The translations under genes and the position numbers were made by a program. A stretch of 64,000 nt of DNA from JAKLIX01 sp964605655 (GTDB lineage: Bacteria; Bacteroidota; Bacteroidia; Bacteroidales; CAIXZF01): contig CAZSDK010000001.1 of the NCBI GenBank assembly GCA_964605655.1, positions 186,001-250,000 of the forward strand. Reading direction: 5' to 3'. Below, in pieces: positions 34,291-43,016 of this stretch. How positions within the stretch are numbered: the first letter of the stretch is position 1; every line of letters starts with the position of its first letter. Under the pieces are notes generated by a model. It had not been told where the DNA came from, did not search any database, and saw only the letters and a program-made list of their open reading frames with translations.

Positions 34291-37200
34291 ATGGACGGTT
34301 TTACTTCGCCGGTGAATCCCTTTCCGGGGATCCGCAGTTATGAATCTCACGAAGATTACCTGTTTTTCGGCAGGGAAAAACAGATCAAGGAGCTGATCGG
34401 GCGGCTGAGCCAGACCCGTTTTGTGGCTGTCATCGGCTCCTCGGGTTGTGGTAAATCTTCACTGATCAAGGCAGGACTGATCCCTGCCCTGGTAAAAGGG
34501 AAATATACGCAATTGGGCACTGAATGGGAATTGTTCACTTTCCGACCCGGCAACGAGCCCATGGAAAACCTGGCCAGGGCACTTCATGCCGGGGATTCGG
34601 ACAAGAGCCCGGAAGGCAGACGGCTCATGAGCGCTGACGAGATCTGCTCCAGGCTCCGGTCGGGAGGGCACGGTATTGGGGAGATCATCAGCCAAACCCG
34701 TCAGCAGGAAGAGAAACATTACCTGATTTACATTGACCAGTTCGAGGAGCTGTTCCGGTTCAAGCATCAGGAGGCGGAAGAGGATGGTATGAATGATTCC
34801 ACGCGACTGGTGGAACTGATTCTCGATGCAGTAACTCATGAAACAGTATCCATCTTCGTCATCCTCTCCATGCGTACCGATTTCGTTGATGACTGTACTG
34901 AATTCAGGGGGTTGACAGAGATCATCAACCAGGGGCATTACCTGGTCCCGCGGATGACCAAGGAGGAAATCAGGGAGGTGATCACCGGACCCGTGGCGGC
35001 GCTCCAGGGAAAGATAGACCCAGAGCTTGTCGACCGCCTGCTCCTGGAGGTAGGCGATGATCCTGACCAGCTTCCCATTCTGCAGCATGCCCTGATGAGG
35101 ACCTGGGACTTCTGGAAGATACAGAGGGTGAGCGATGAGCCTATTCAAGACAAGCATTATGATGCCATTGGCACCATGAAGAATGCCCTTTCGATCCATG
35201 CAGAAGAGATCTTTGCTGAGCTGCCTTCACCCCGAAGCAGGGAGATCACAGAGAAGTTATTCAAATCGCTGGTAGATTTCGGGGAGGAAAGCCGCAGCAC
35301 CCGGAGACCGACGAAGATGGATGAGATCTGTGAGCTGACGGGAGCTTCTTTTGAGGAGGCAGAGACTGTTATCGACCGTTTCAGGGAGCCGGGAAGGGCT
35401 TTCCTGATGCCTCCCTACCATGTCCCCCTGGCCATGGATTCAACCATTGATATCTCGCATGAAAGTCTGATGCGGGTGTGGACCCGGTTGAAACAATGGT
35501 ACGAGGAGGAGCTGCAGTCATCCCAGCTGTATCTGCGGCTTTCCAAATCTGCCGGACTATACCAGGAAGGGAAGACCGGGCTGTGGACCAACCCTGAGCT
35601 GGAACTTGCCCTGCGTTGGCAGGAACAAAACAAGCCTAATGTGACCTGGGCCACCAGATACGACCCGGCTTTTGAAAGGGCCGTCGAATATCTTGCTTAC
35701 TCTAAGAAGTCACATGAACTTGAAGTGACTAAGAAAGAGAACATTCAAAAGAGAAACCTTCAGAGGACCAAGCGTTTTACCATGATACTGGGGATGGCAG
35801 CCCTACTGTCGATCTTCCTCCTCATCCTGGCGCTGAACATGATGTTTAAATCCTCTGCCAATGAGAAAAAAGCCCTGGAGAAAGAGAAAGTAGCCCTTGC
35901 AGAAAGCAAGGTAGCTGCTGAACAGAGCCAGCAAGCCCTCATCCAGAAAAAGATCTCGGAACAGCAGCAACAGATAGCGGAGCAACAGAAGATCATCACA
36001 GAAGAACAGAAGGAGTATGCCATCGGTCAGCAAAAGATTGCCGTGGAACAGAAGCAGGAGGCAGTAAAGCAGAAGCAGTCGGCCGATGTGGCCCGTACCC
36101 AGGCCCTTCGTTCCAGGGACGAGGCAGAGACACAACGCAAGGAGGCGGTTTCTCAAAAACAGATCGCTGACCAGGAAAGGAACAAGGCCACCCTCAGCGA
36201 ACAAAATGCTAACCGGCTCAGACTCATCGCTATTGCACGATCCATTGCTATTCAGTCGGCGAAGATGAATCCATCTGAATCGGGAGACCTGCCATCGCTG
36301 CTGGCCATGCAGTCGTACCGTTTTATCAAAGATAACAGAGGCAACCTGAACGACCCTGACCTTTATCGTGCCTTGTCGTCGGTTGCAGGTAACCAGGCCG
36401 TACTCAGAGGACATACCGACGAGATCCGGGACCTAGCCCTGGCCCCCGGCGGAAAAATGCTGGCATCCTGCAGCTCCGACGGATCGGTCAGGATCTGGGA
36501 CCTCAACAATAATAAAGGCCCGGTACAGACCTTCAACCCCGGGAAGAAGATCCATGAGGACTTCCGCGGCGTGGAATGGAGTCCTGATGGCAACTCCCTT
36601 CTGGCTTGCACCTATTCAGGGATGTTATACCGCTGGCCGGCTCCAGGGCACCAGGGTAACCAGGATGCTGTCCAGGCACATAACGGAGCTGTCCAAGGGA
36701 TGTGTATAGCCGGTAATCAACTGCTGACTACCGGAGATGATGGGAAAATAAACTTCTGGGCCTTGAATACCAACACCTTGAAAATCAATCGATCAGAGGA
36801 TCTGAAAACGAAGGTGACAAGCATCCTGGCAGATAATAAGGACCGGGCAGTATATATGTCCACTGCTTCAGGAAAGATATACAAGCTTTCACTTGCCGAT
36901 GAAGGATCGAAGGCCAGTGTATGGTACACAGCTTCGCGGCCTGTACAGTCGATGGCAGTCACCCAGGATGGGAAGACCCTGGCCCTGGGACTTTCCTCGG
37001 GCATGTTGCTCATTCTTGATGCCGGGCAGCCCGGCGAAAAAGCAGTGCAGCTCGTGGGACACACCTCAGCAGTGACCCGGCTGGCTTTCAGCAAAGACCA
37101 GAAACATCTGGTTTCGGCCAGCTATGACAGGACCATCCGTCTGTGGGATTACAGCGATGCCGGTAATCCGCCCATCGTAATCGACGATCATGACTCCTGG

Positions 37201-37416
37201 GTCTACGATGTCCTGTTTACTTCCGACGGCAAACATGTGGTGAGTTGCAGCGCCGACAAGACCATACGCCTCTTTGTGACTGATCCGGAACTCCTGGCTT
37301 CCGAACTCTGCGACAAAGTGAAGCGGAACCTGAAAAGAGAGGAATGGAACCAATATATAGGCAGTGATATTGAATACCAGAAGACCTGTACATCCATAAA
37401 GGGAATTGACAATTGA
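34291..37416 (+). CDS. nSTAND1-type NTPase with TM helix, coiled coil and WD40 repeats
   Basis: A 1041-residue protein. The N-terminus reads NPFPGIRSYE, typical of the nSTAND1 class, followed by FFGREKQI, Walker A GSSGCGKSS (residues 49-57) and a Walker B stretch IYIDQFEELF (about 147-156). A winged-helix-like region and a sensor segment follow. A single TM helix lies at about residues 496-517, then a Gln/Glu/Lys-rich coiled coil (about 525-640), then about seven WD40-like repeats (about 695-1010, for example SCSSDGSVRIWDL and SASYDRTIRLWDY). STAND NTPases act as switches that oligomerise on ligand binding; here the TM helix places the NTPase in the cytoplasm and the WD40 sensor probably in the periplasm. 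It is first in a tightly packed run with a TonB receptor 17 bases downstream. Confidence 0.85.
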   Translation: MDGFTSPVNPFPGIRSYESHEDYLFFGREKQIKELIGRLSQTRFVAVIGSSGCGKSSLIKAGLIPALVKGKYTQLGTEWELFTFRPGNEPMENLARALHAGDSDKSPEGRRLMSADEICSRLRSGGHGIGEIISQTRQQEEKHYLIYIDQFEELFRFKHQEAEEDGMNDSTRLVELILDAVTHETVSIFVILSMRTDFVDDCTEFRGLTEIINQGHYLVPRMTKEEIREVITGPVAALQGKIDPELVDRLLLEVGDDPDQLPILQHALMRTWDFWKIQRVSDEPIQDKHYDAIGTMKNALSIHAEEIFAELPSPRSREITEKLFKSLVDFGEESRSTRRPTKMDEICELTGASFEEAETVIDRFREPGRAFLMPPYHVPLAMDSTIDISHESLMRVWTRLKQWYEEELQSSQLYLRLSKSAGLYQEGKTGLWTNPELELALRWQEQNKPNVTWATRYDPAFERAVEYLAYSKKSHELEVTKKENIQKRNLQRTKRFTMILGMAALLSIFLLILALNMMFKSSANEKKALEKEKVALAESKVAAEQSQQALIQKKISEQQQQIAEQQKIITEEQKEYAIGQQKIAVEQKQEAVKQKQSADVARTQALRSRDEAETQRKEAVSQKQIADQERNKATLSEQNANRLRLIAIARSIAIQSAKMNPSESGDLPSLLAMQSYRFIKDNRGNLNDPDLYRALSSVAGNQAVLRGHTDEIRDLALAPGGKMLASCSSDGSVRIWDLNNNKGPVQTFNPGKKIHEDFRGVEWSPDGNSLLACTYSGMLYRWPAPGHQGNQDAVQAHNGAVQGMCIAGNQLLTTGDDGKINFWALNTNTLKINRSEDLKTKVTSILADNKDRAVYMSTASGKIYKLSLADEGSKASVWYTASRPVQSMAVTQDGKTLALGLSSGMLLILDAGQPGEKAVQLVGHTSAVTRLAFSKDQKHLVSASYDRTIRLWDYSDAGNPPIVIDDHDSWVYDVLFTSDGKHVVSCSADKTIRLFVTDPELLASELCDKVKRNLKREEWNQYIGSDIEYQKTCTSIKGIDN

Positions 37417-37433
37417 TAAATTGAAAATTGAGA

Positions 37434-40049
37434 ATGAGGAAATTATACATGTTTTTCCTGTTATCCCCGCTTGTTGTCCTGTTGATCAGTACCGGTCAGT
37501 CATTCGGGCAATCCGGTTGCGGGGATGAGACGCTGAATGAAGCCCAGAAAAGGTATGAAACCGGCAACTTCGACCAGGTGCTGGCGGCGGTCCTTCCCTG
37601 CATAGTGCAGGGATTCAATGACCGACAAAAACTGGAAGGGTACAAGCTGGTATCCATGAGCTACCTTGCCATGGATTCGCTGGAGAAAGCGCAATGGGCT
37701 GCCATGAATCTCCTTACGATCAATCCCAACTATGAGCCGGCCATTTTCGATCCGCCCAAATTCATACGCATCATCAACCAAATCAAAGAAAGCGGATCGG
37801 CACAGATCGTCAGGTCGGTTTCCAAAAAAGCAGAGAACCTGTATGAAGCGCCCGGTACCGTCATCATTCTTACTGACAAGGAAATCAAAGAGAGAGGGTA
37901 CACCGATATGGAAGCCATGTTCAGCGATTTGCCGGGTTTTGACATTTCGCGGAATTACAGTTCTATTTATTCGAATCTTTACCAGCGTGGATACCGGTCT
38001 AATGAAACCAACCGTACCATATTTCTGATCGATGGTGTGGAGGAAAACAACCTCTGGTCGAATACGGCGTACTGGGACATGCAGTATCCGCTGAGCAACG
38101 TGAGCAAGGTGGAAGTGATCTATGGCCCGGCATCCACCATGTATGGTGCCAATGCATTTGCCGGTGTGGTGAACGTCATTACCAAAGAGCCGGAAGAGAT
38201 CACCCATGGAAAGAGTTTTGGAGTGAGTGCCCAGACCGGTTACGGGACCTATGCGACGAAATATGGCGACATCACCCTGGCTGGAAAACACAAAAGCATT
38301 TCATTTACCCTTACCGGCAGGTTCTATCAGTCGGATGAGAGAAACCTTTCAGAATTCAAAGACTATGATTATAACCCTGATGATTATAATTCAGTGAATT
38401 ACAAGTCATTGCTCAACGTAACCTCCAATGCCCAGAACTATTATACTACCAACGGTCTTAATGACACTTCCCTGCTGTACCAGGTGATCAGGGACGGAAA
38501 CAACGTGGTTACCGCCCTCATGCTCACAGACTCAGGTCAGAACATGGCCAGGTCGCTGGATAAAAAAGCCATCACCAACAAGACTTTTAATGGTCATCCA
38601 CTGGAATATTCCGCACTTTTCAAGGACTGGCTGGTACACGGGAAGTTGAGAATCGGAGATTTTACCATGGGATTCCAGCGATGGAGAGGGGTTCACGGCA
38701 CCACCAACATGTTCAACGATAATAATATATCCGGGTATCTCAACGGCAGCGAATTTGAACCTGTACAGAACTTCTTCTATGCCCGGTATGAAAAGAACCT
38801 CAACGATAAGTTGGTGATCAGCAACAACGTGCAGCTGATGGTCCATGAGCTGGACAACGGGACTTCTTCCCTCACCCTGAACAATTATTCCAATGGAAAG
38901 AAGAAACTGGCTGACCTGGCCAAAGGGGCGGCGCCCAACTGGGTGCAGATCTACCTGTACCAGATTTCAAAGCAGCTTCGCGATGAGTTCAAGGTGATCT
39001 ACAGTCCCACTCCCCGCTTTGACCTTGTGAGCGGTGTTGAGGTGAGGAACAGCCTTTTACAGGGAAATTACCTGATCTCTCCCAGGGAGTATCCGTCTGA
39101 CTCAGGGTATGTCGGGGGAAGCCAGACCAACCAGGGTGGCATCATGGGTGGCAATACCTATGACATCAAGGATTTTGGGTTTTATTCCCAAGGCAATTAC
39201 CAGTTTCATAAAGACCTGAAATTTACCCTGGGTGGCAGGGTCGATTACAATAAGATCAGAAAGCTGGGCGGTTACGGCACCCAGTTCAATCCCAGGGTTG
39301 CCATTGTTTATACTCCTAAACAGTTCGTATTCAAGGCCATCTATTCAGAAGCCATGAAAGATGCCGACAACTGGACCAAATTTGCCACCACGGAGTTCCG
39401 GAAACTCCCCAGTCCGTCGCTGGAACCTGAAAAAGCCAGGAACCTGGAAGTCAGTGCCGGCTACAACCCCGGAAAGAACCTGTACGCCTCGGTGAATGTT
39501 TTCAGCACCAGCTATTCCGGAGTCATCGGCACGAAAGAGGTCCCTTACCAGGGAGGCACCACCACCCAGAATGCTCCAATCGGCAGTATGTCTATACAGG
39601 GCCTGGAATCCCAGTTCACCTGGCAGGCAGGTGATTATCATTTCTTCGGAAACTACACTTTCATTTTGAAAACAGAAAGTGAGGCCAACGGCATCACCTC
39701 TACCATCGGAGATATCTCCAAACATAAAGCCAACCTGGGCGTCAATGCAAAGTATTTTAACAGCCTGAATGTCAACCTTCGCATGAATTACATCGGAGAA
39801 AGGGAGACCGGTCCCGGCACTACCGTGCCCCTTAACCCGGGTAAGTTCCCTGCACACACCATCCTGCATGCTGCCATCGGGTATGAATTCGGATGGGGCC
39901 TCATGTGCCAGCTGGTCTGCGATAACATTCTAAACACCGACTACTCCGATCCCGGCGTGAGGAATGCAGACGGTAATTATTACGGGTATTACACGCCCCA
40001 AAAAGAAAGGACCCTTTCCGTGAAGCTGATATATGATCTGAGCAAGTAG
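37434..40049 (+). CDS. TonB-dependent receptor with TPR-like N-terminal domain
   Basis: An outer-membrane receptor of 871 residues. Signal peptide: about 1-27. Residues about 30-125 form a helical TPR-like domain with NEAQKRYETGNFDQVL, in the place where most Bacteroidota receptors have a carboxypeptidase-regulatory domain. The plug domain starts near APGTVIILTDKEI, with the plug motif LIDGVEENN and VEVIYGPASTMYGANAFAGVV. The barrel ends in a C-terminal strand LSVKLIYDLSK. The start is ATG 37434; the longer TTG at 37428 is unneeded. The substrate is unknown. No SusD-like partner is present, so it is not a classical Sus pair. Helical N-terminal domains of this sort may contact signalling partners, which fits the flanking NTPase and kinase. 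Confidence 0.87.
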   Translation: MRKLYMFFLLSPLVVLLISTGQSFGQSGCGDETLNEAQKRYETGNFDQVLAAVLPCIVQGFNDRQKLEGYKLVSMSYLAMDSLEKAQWAAMNLLTINPNYEPAIFDPPKFIRIINQIKESGSAQIVRSVSKKAENLYEAPGTVIILTDKEIKERGYTDMEAMFSDLPGFDISRNYSSIYSNLYQRGYRSNETNRTIFLIDGVEENNLWSNTAYWDMQYPLSNVSKVEVIYGPASTMYGANAFAGVVNVITKEPEEITHGKSFGVSAQTGYGTYATKYGDITLAGKHKSISFTLTGRFYQSDERNLSEFKDYDYNPDDYNSVNYKSLLNVTSNAQNYYTTNGLNDTSLLYQVIRDGNNVVTALMLTDSGQNMARSLDKKAITNKTFNGHPLEYSALFKDWLVHGKLRIGDFTMGFQRWRGVHGTTNMFNDNNISGYLNGSEFEPVQNFFYARYEKNLNDKLVISNNVQLMVHELDNGTSSLTLNNYSNGKKKLADLAKGAAPNWVQIYLYQISKQLRDEFKVIYSPTPRFDLVSGVEVRNSLLQGNYLISPREYPSDSGYVGGSQTNQGGIMGGNTYDIKDFGFYSQGNYQFHKDLKFTLGGRVDYNKIRKLGGYGTQFNPRVAIVYTPKQFVFKAIYSEAMKDADNWTKFATTEFRKLPSPSLEPEKARNLEVSAGYNPGKNLYASVNVFSTSYSGVIGTKEVPYQGGTTTQNAPIGSMSIQGLESQFTWQAGDYHFFGNYTFILKTESEANGITSTIGDISKHKANLGVNAKYFNSLNVNLRMNYIGERETGPGTTVPLNPGKFPAHTILHAAIGYEFGWGLMCQLVCDNILNTDYSDPGVRNADGNYYGYYTPQKERTLSVKLIYDLSK

Positions 40050-40073
40050 ACATTAAGAAATGGATCACAGGGA

Positions 40074-43016
40074 ATGAGAAACATCTGGAACATATTACAG
40101 GTAAAGCCGGAAGAAAGGAAAGCTGTCAGGCTGATGGTATGGTATTCTTTTTTCATGGGGGCTTCCATCGCCTTCTTTTATACCGCGGCCATCTCCCTGT
40201 TCCTCCATTGTTTCGACCGGAACATGTTGCCTTATGTCTATATGGCCGGAGGAGTGGTCATTTATTTTCTGGGAAGGATTTTCCGGATCATTCAGAGGAA
40301 GAGCAGCATCTCAAAGATCATGACCTGGAGCCTGCTTTTCCTGATCATCACGGCCAGCCTCCTGACGATCGGATACATCTTCACCTTCAATAAATGGCTG
40401 GCATTCAGCATGTTCCTTTGGATCAATGTGTTTCTGTTCGTCCATGGGATCATCTTTAACGGGTTGGCATCAAGCATCTTCACCCTTCAACAGGGGAAGA
40501 GGTTGTACAGTTTTATAGGTGTCGGGGAAGTGATCTCTAATGTACTCGGTTTCTTTTCGGTGCCTTTGTTGTTAAAGTTCATTAAGACAGAGCACCTTCC
40601 TTTGCTCACCCTGTTTTTTCTTCTGCTGACCCTGGTGGTCCTCGTCATGTTGCTCCGCAGTTTCTGGCGGCAGCTGGCTGTCAGGAGGCCTTCGAGAGTA
40701 CCGGAAAAGAAGAGTTCCCGGTCACTGACGGGATTTTTCAAAGAATCCTTCCTTTTGCAGCTTTTCATCCTTGCCATCCTGCCGGTGTTCGGACTCTATT
40801 TCGTGGATTACATCTTCTTTGGACAGACCCAGATGGCCTTTCCTCAAAAAGAAGTTCTCTCGGGTTTTATCGGCATCTTTTTTGGTATCACGGCATTGGT
40901 GGAGTTCATTGTAAAGACCTTTGTCTACGGGAGGCTCACCGGGAAGTATGGTGTAAAACCCGGTTTGATAGGGCTGCCTTTGGCCTTGTTGATCAGCACA
41001 TTTCTTGCCTCTCTGTCGGGTACTTTCTTCGGTGTTGCCGCGATGTTCTCTTTTGTGGTCCTCAGCAAGCTTTTAATGCGTTCCCTCAAGAATTCGCTAA
41101 GTGACCCCTCGTACCTTATTCTGTTGCAGGTCATGCCGGCCAGTGAACGGTTTTCTTTCCAGGGAAAAATAGAAGGTGGGCCTAAAGCCCTGTCCAACAT
41201 CCTGGTGGGGGCTGTCATCATCCTTCTTACCGCCCTGGGTTTGTCGTTGATCCATTTTAATTACTTTTTCATCCTGGTTCTGGTGGTATGGTCATGGGCG
41301 GCCTTCCGCATGTTCCAATCCTATCAGCAGGAGCTGCGTAAGATTCTAAGCAGTAAGAGCTCCGCCCAGCCTGAGGAGGCAGGGGAAGGTACCGGAACCT
41401 CAGATGCACTTAAACCATGGCATGAAAGGATGATGGATCCCTTTTCCAAATATGATTCCGTGCTGAGCACAGGAGGCGGAGCCCGGCGTTCGCTGCAGGA
41501 GGTGGAGCAGTTGTGCCGGTCATCCTCGGCTGACGACCGACTGATGGCTCTGATGATGATACCGCAACTTGGAAGGTTCCAGTCGTTAGGACTGCTGGAA
41601 GACCTGCTCCGGGACCCTGTTCCCGAAGTCAGGAAAGCAGCCATTTACAGGGCAGGGATGAACAAGAGCCGGGAGCTGTGGCCCTTGCTTTTTGAGTCGT
41701 TGTTCGAGGAAGAATACGGCAGGATGGCGGCAGTGGCTCTCATGCAGGCAGGCCCTTCGGTGATGAAAGAGGCCGACCAGATGATCAAAAAACTGGAGTC
41801 CAGATCCTTACAGCAACGCAAGCTGGTGGCTCTGATCGCTGAGATGGGAAAGGGAGAAGGTATCAAAAGGCTCAGGGCGCTGATGAGCCATCCTGACAGG
41901 CTTGTCCGCATGGAAGCGATCCGCGGCCTGGTAAAGAACCATTACCGGGTGAACATCTCGGAAGAGGTTTACATACGGCAGGTCATGGAAGAGGAAGTCT
42001 CGTTGATCGTCTGGAGCCTCGCCTGCTTGAATGATATCAGCCTGTATTCAGGCAACGACGCGCTGGTCAGGGCTCTGGAACACCAGGCCGTTAACGGGAA
42101 GAACTTCCTGTTCCAGCTGTTGGCGCTGATGTTCGAACCATCTGCCATCAGCAGGATACAGGAGAACTTCAATGCCACCGGAAGAGAAGCCCGCATCTAT
42201 GCTGCCGAGCTCTTCGATATGATGGTCTCAGCACAGGTAAGAGAGATGCTGATACCCTTGTTCCAGAACCTGAAGATGGAAGAGATTCTACAGGCATACC
42301 AGTATCAGTACCCCCAGGAGAACCTGGACATCCATGACCGGCTTATCGATATTATTCTTAAAGATTACTCTCTGGTAAGTCCCTGGATCAAAGCCTGCGC
42401 CCTTGTCAAGCTGGCAGAGGTGCCGTCGCCGGATACAGAAAAAGTGTTGCTCGCTCACCTGGTCCATCCAGAACCCCTGCTCTTTGAATCTGCCATCAGG
42501 ACACTCCATACAATGAACCCTGAGCTCCTTGAAAAGCAATCGGTAAGGTTCGGTAAAGAATTGGAAGACCGGATCCGGAAACTTCTTGACAACACTGATC
42601 CTGACGAAGAACAATGGAATCTGATGGATAAGGTCAAGCTCTTATCATCGCTACCGTCTTTCAGGGACATCTATGAGGAGGAACTGTATCCCCTTACCCA
42701 CGGATCCCGGTTCCTCCTAGTGGAAGCAGGTCAGGAGGTCCATCTTCCGCTGGTCCCGGGAAAGGAGGTGGTATATTTTTCAGACCGGACCCTGGAATTG
42801 CTCAAAATTCCGTCACATCACCTACAGATACCCCCTGGCCAGGTGCTTTGTGATTTCATTCCCGTTGGCGGCATTACCGGACCACAGAACTACCGTTGCC
42901 TGGAAAAAGGCACCCTGATAGAACTCAACCTGGAAAGGTTTTACACCCTGTTATGTCAAAAACCCTTCATGTTAGAACAGATGTTACCTGTACCCGAATT
43001 AACCCCCCAGCCATGA
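40074..43016 (+). CDS. NTT (ATP/ADP translocase)-like membrane protein fused to HEAT repeats and a cNMP-fold tail
   Basis: 980 residues. Residues 1-415 hold about twelve helices resembling the Npt1/Npt2 nucleotide transporter (TLC) fold, beginning with a short KPEERKAV segment and including SIFTLQQGKRLYSFIGVGE, close to the conserved plastid/rickettsial carrier motif. A linker rich in Ser and Glu leads to HEAT-like helical repeats (about 460-840, for example LLRDPVPEVRKAAIYRAG and LMSHPDRLVRMEAIRGLV). The last about 110 residues look like a degenerate cyclic-nucleotide-binding fold. The ATG is preceded by CAGGGA. The stop overlaps the next ATG (ATGA at 43013-43016). Whether it transports nucleotides is unknown; such chimeras in free-living bacteria are uncharacterised as far as I know. 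Confidence 0.75.
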   Translation: MRNIWNILQVKPEERKAVRLMVWYSFFMGASIAFFYTAAISLFLHCFDRNMLPYVYMAGGVVIYFLGRIFRIIQRKSSISKIMTWSLLFLIITASLLTIGYIFTFNKWLAFSMFLWINVFLFVHGIIFNGLASSIFTLQQGKRLYSFIGVGEVISNVLGFFSVPLLLKFIKTEHLPLLTLFFLLLTLVVLVMLLRSFWRQLAVRRPSRVPEKKSSRSLTGFFKESFLLQLFILAILPVFGLYFVDYIFFGQTQMAFPQKEVLSGFIGIFFGITALVEFIVKTFVYGRLTGKYGVKPGLIGLPLALLISTFLASLSGTFFGVAAMFSFVVLSKLLMRSLKNSLSDPSYLILLQVMPASERFSFQGKIEGGPKALSNILVGAVIILLTALGLSLIHFNYFFILVLVVWSWAAFRMFQSYQQELRKILSSKSSAQPEEAGEGTGTSDALKPWHERMMDPFSKYDSVLSTGGGARRSLQEVEQLCRSSSADDRLMALMMIPQLGRFQSLGLLEDLLRDPVPEVRKAAIYRAGMNKSRELWPLLFESLFEEEYGRMAAVALMQAGPSVMKEADQMIKKLESRSLQQRKLVALIAEMGKGEGIKRLRALMSHPDRLVRMEAIRGLVKNHYRVNISEEVYIRQVMEEEVSLIVWSLACLNDISLYSGNDALVRALEHQAVNGKNFLFQLLALMFEPSAISRIQENFNATGREARIYAAELFDMMVSAQVREMLIPLFQNLKMEEILQAYQYQYPQENLDIHDRLIDIILKDYSLVSPWIKACALVKLAEVPSPDTEKVLLAHLVHPEPLLFESAIRTLHTMNPELLEKQSVRFGKELEDRIRKLLDNTDPDEEQWNLMDKVKLLSSLPSFRDIYEEELYPLTHGSRFLLVEAGQEVHLPLVPGKEVVYFSDRTLELLKIPSHHLQIPPGQVLCDFIPVGGITGPQNYRCLEKGTLIELNLERFYTLLCQKPFMLEQMLPVPELTPQP

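Noticed and set aside
34459..35199. 246-codon minus-strand frame within the nSTAND gene
   Set aside because: Antisense to the Walker motifs and NTPase core of a strongly supported protein; no domain of its own.
42896..43012. Extended N-terminus of the propeller kinase
   Set aside because: The extra 39 codons overlap the end of the NTT-HEAT gene in another frame and precede the true signal peptide; ATG 43013 with ATGA coupling is better.
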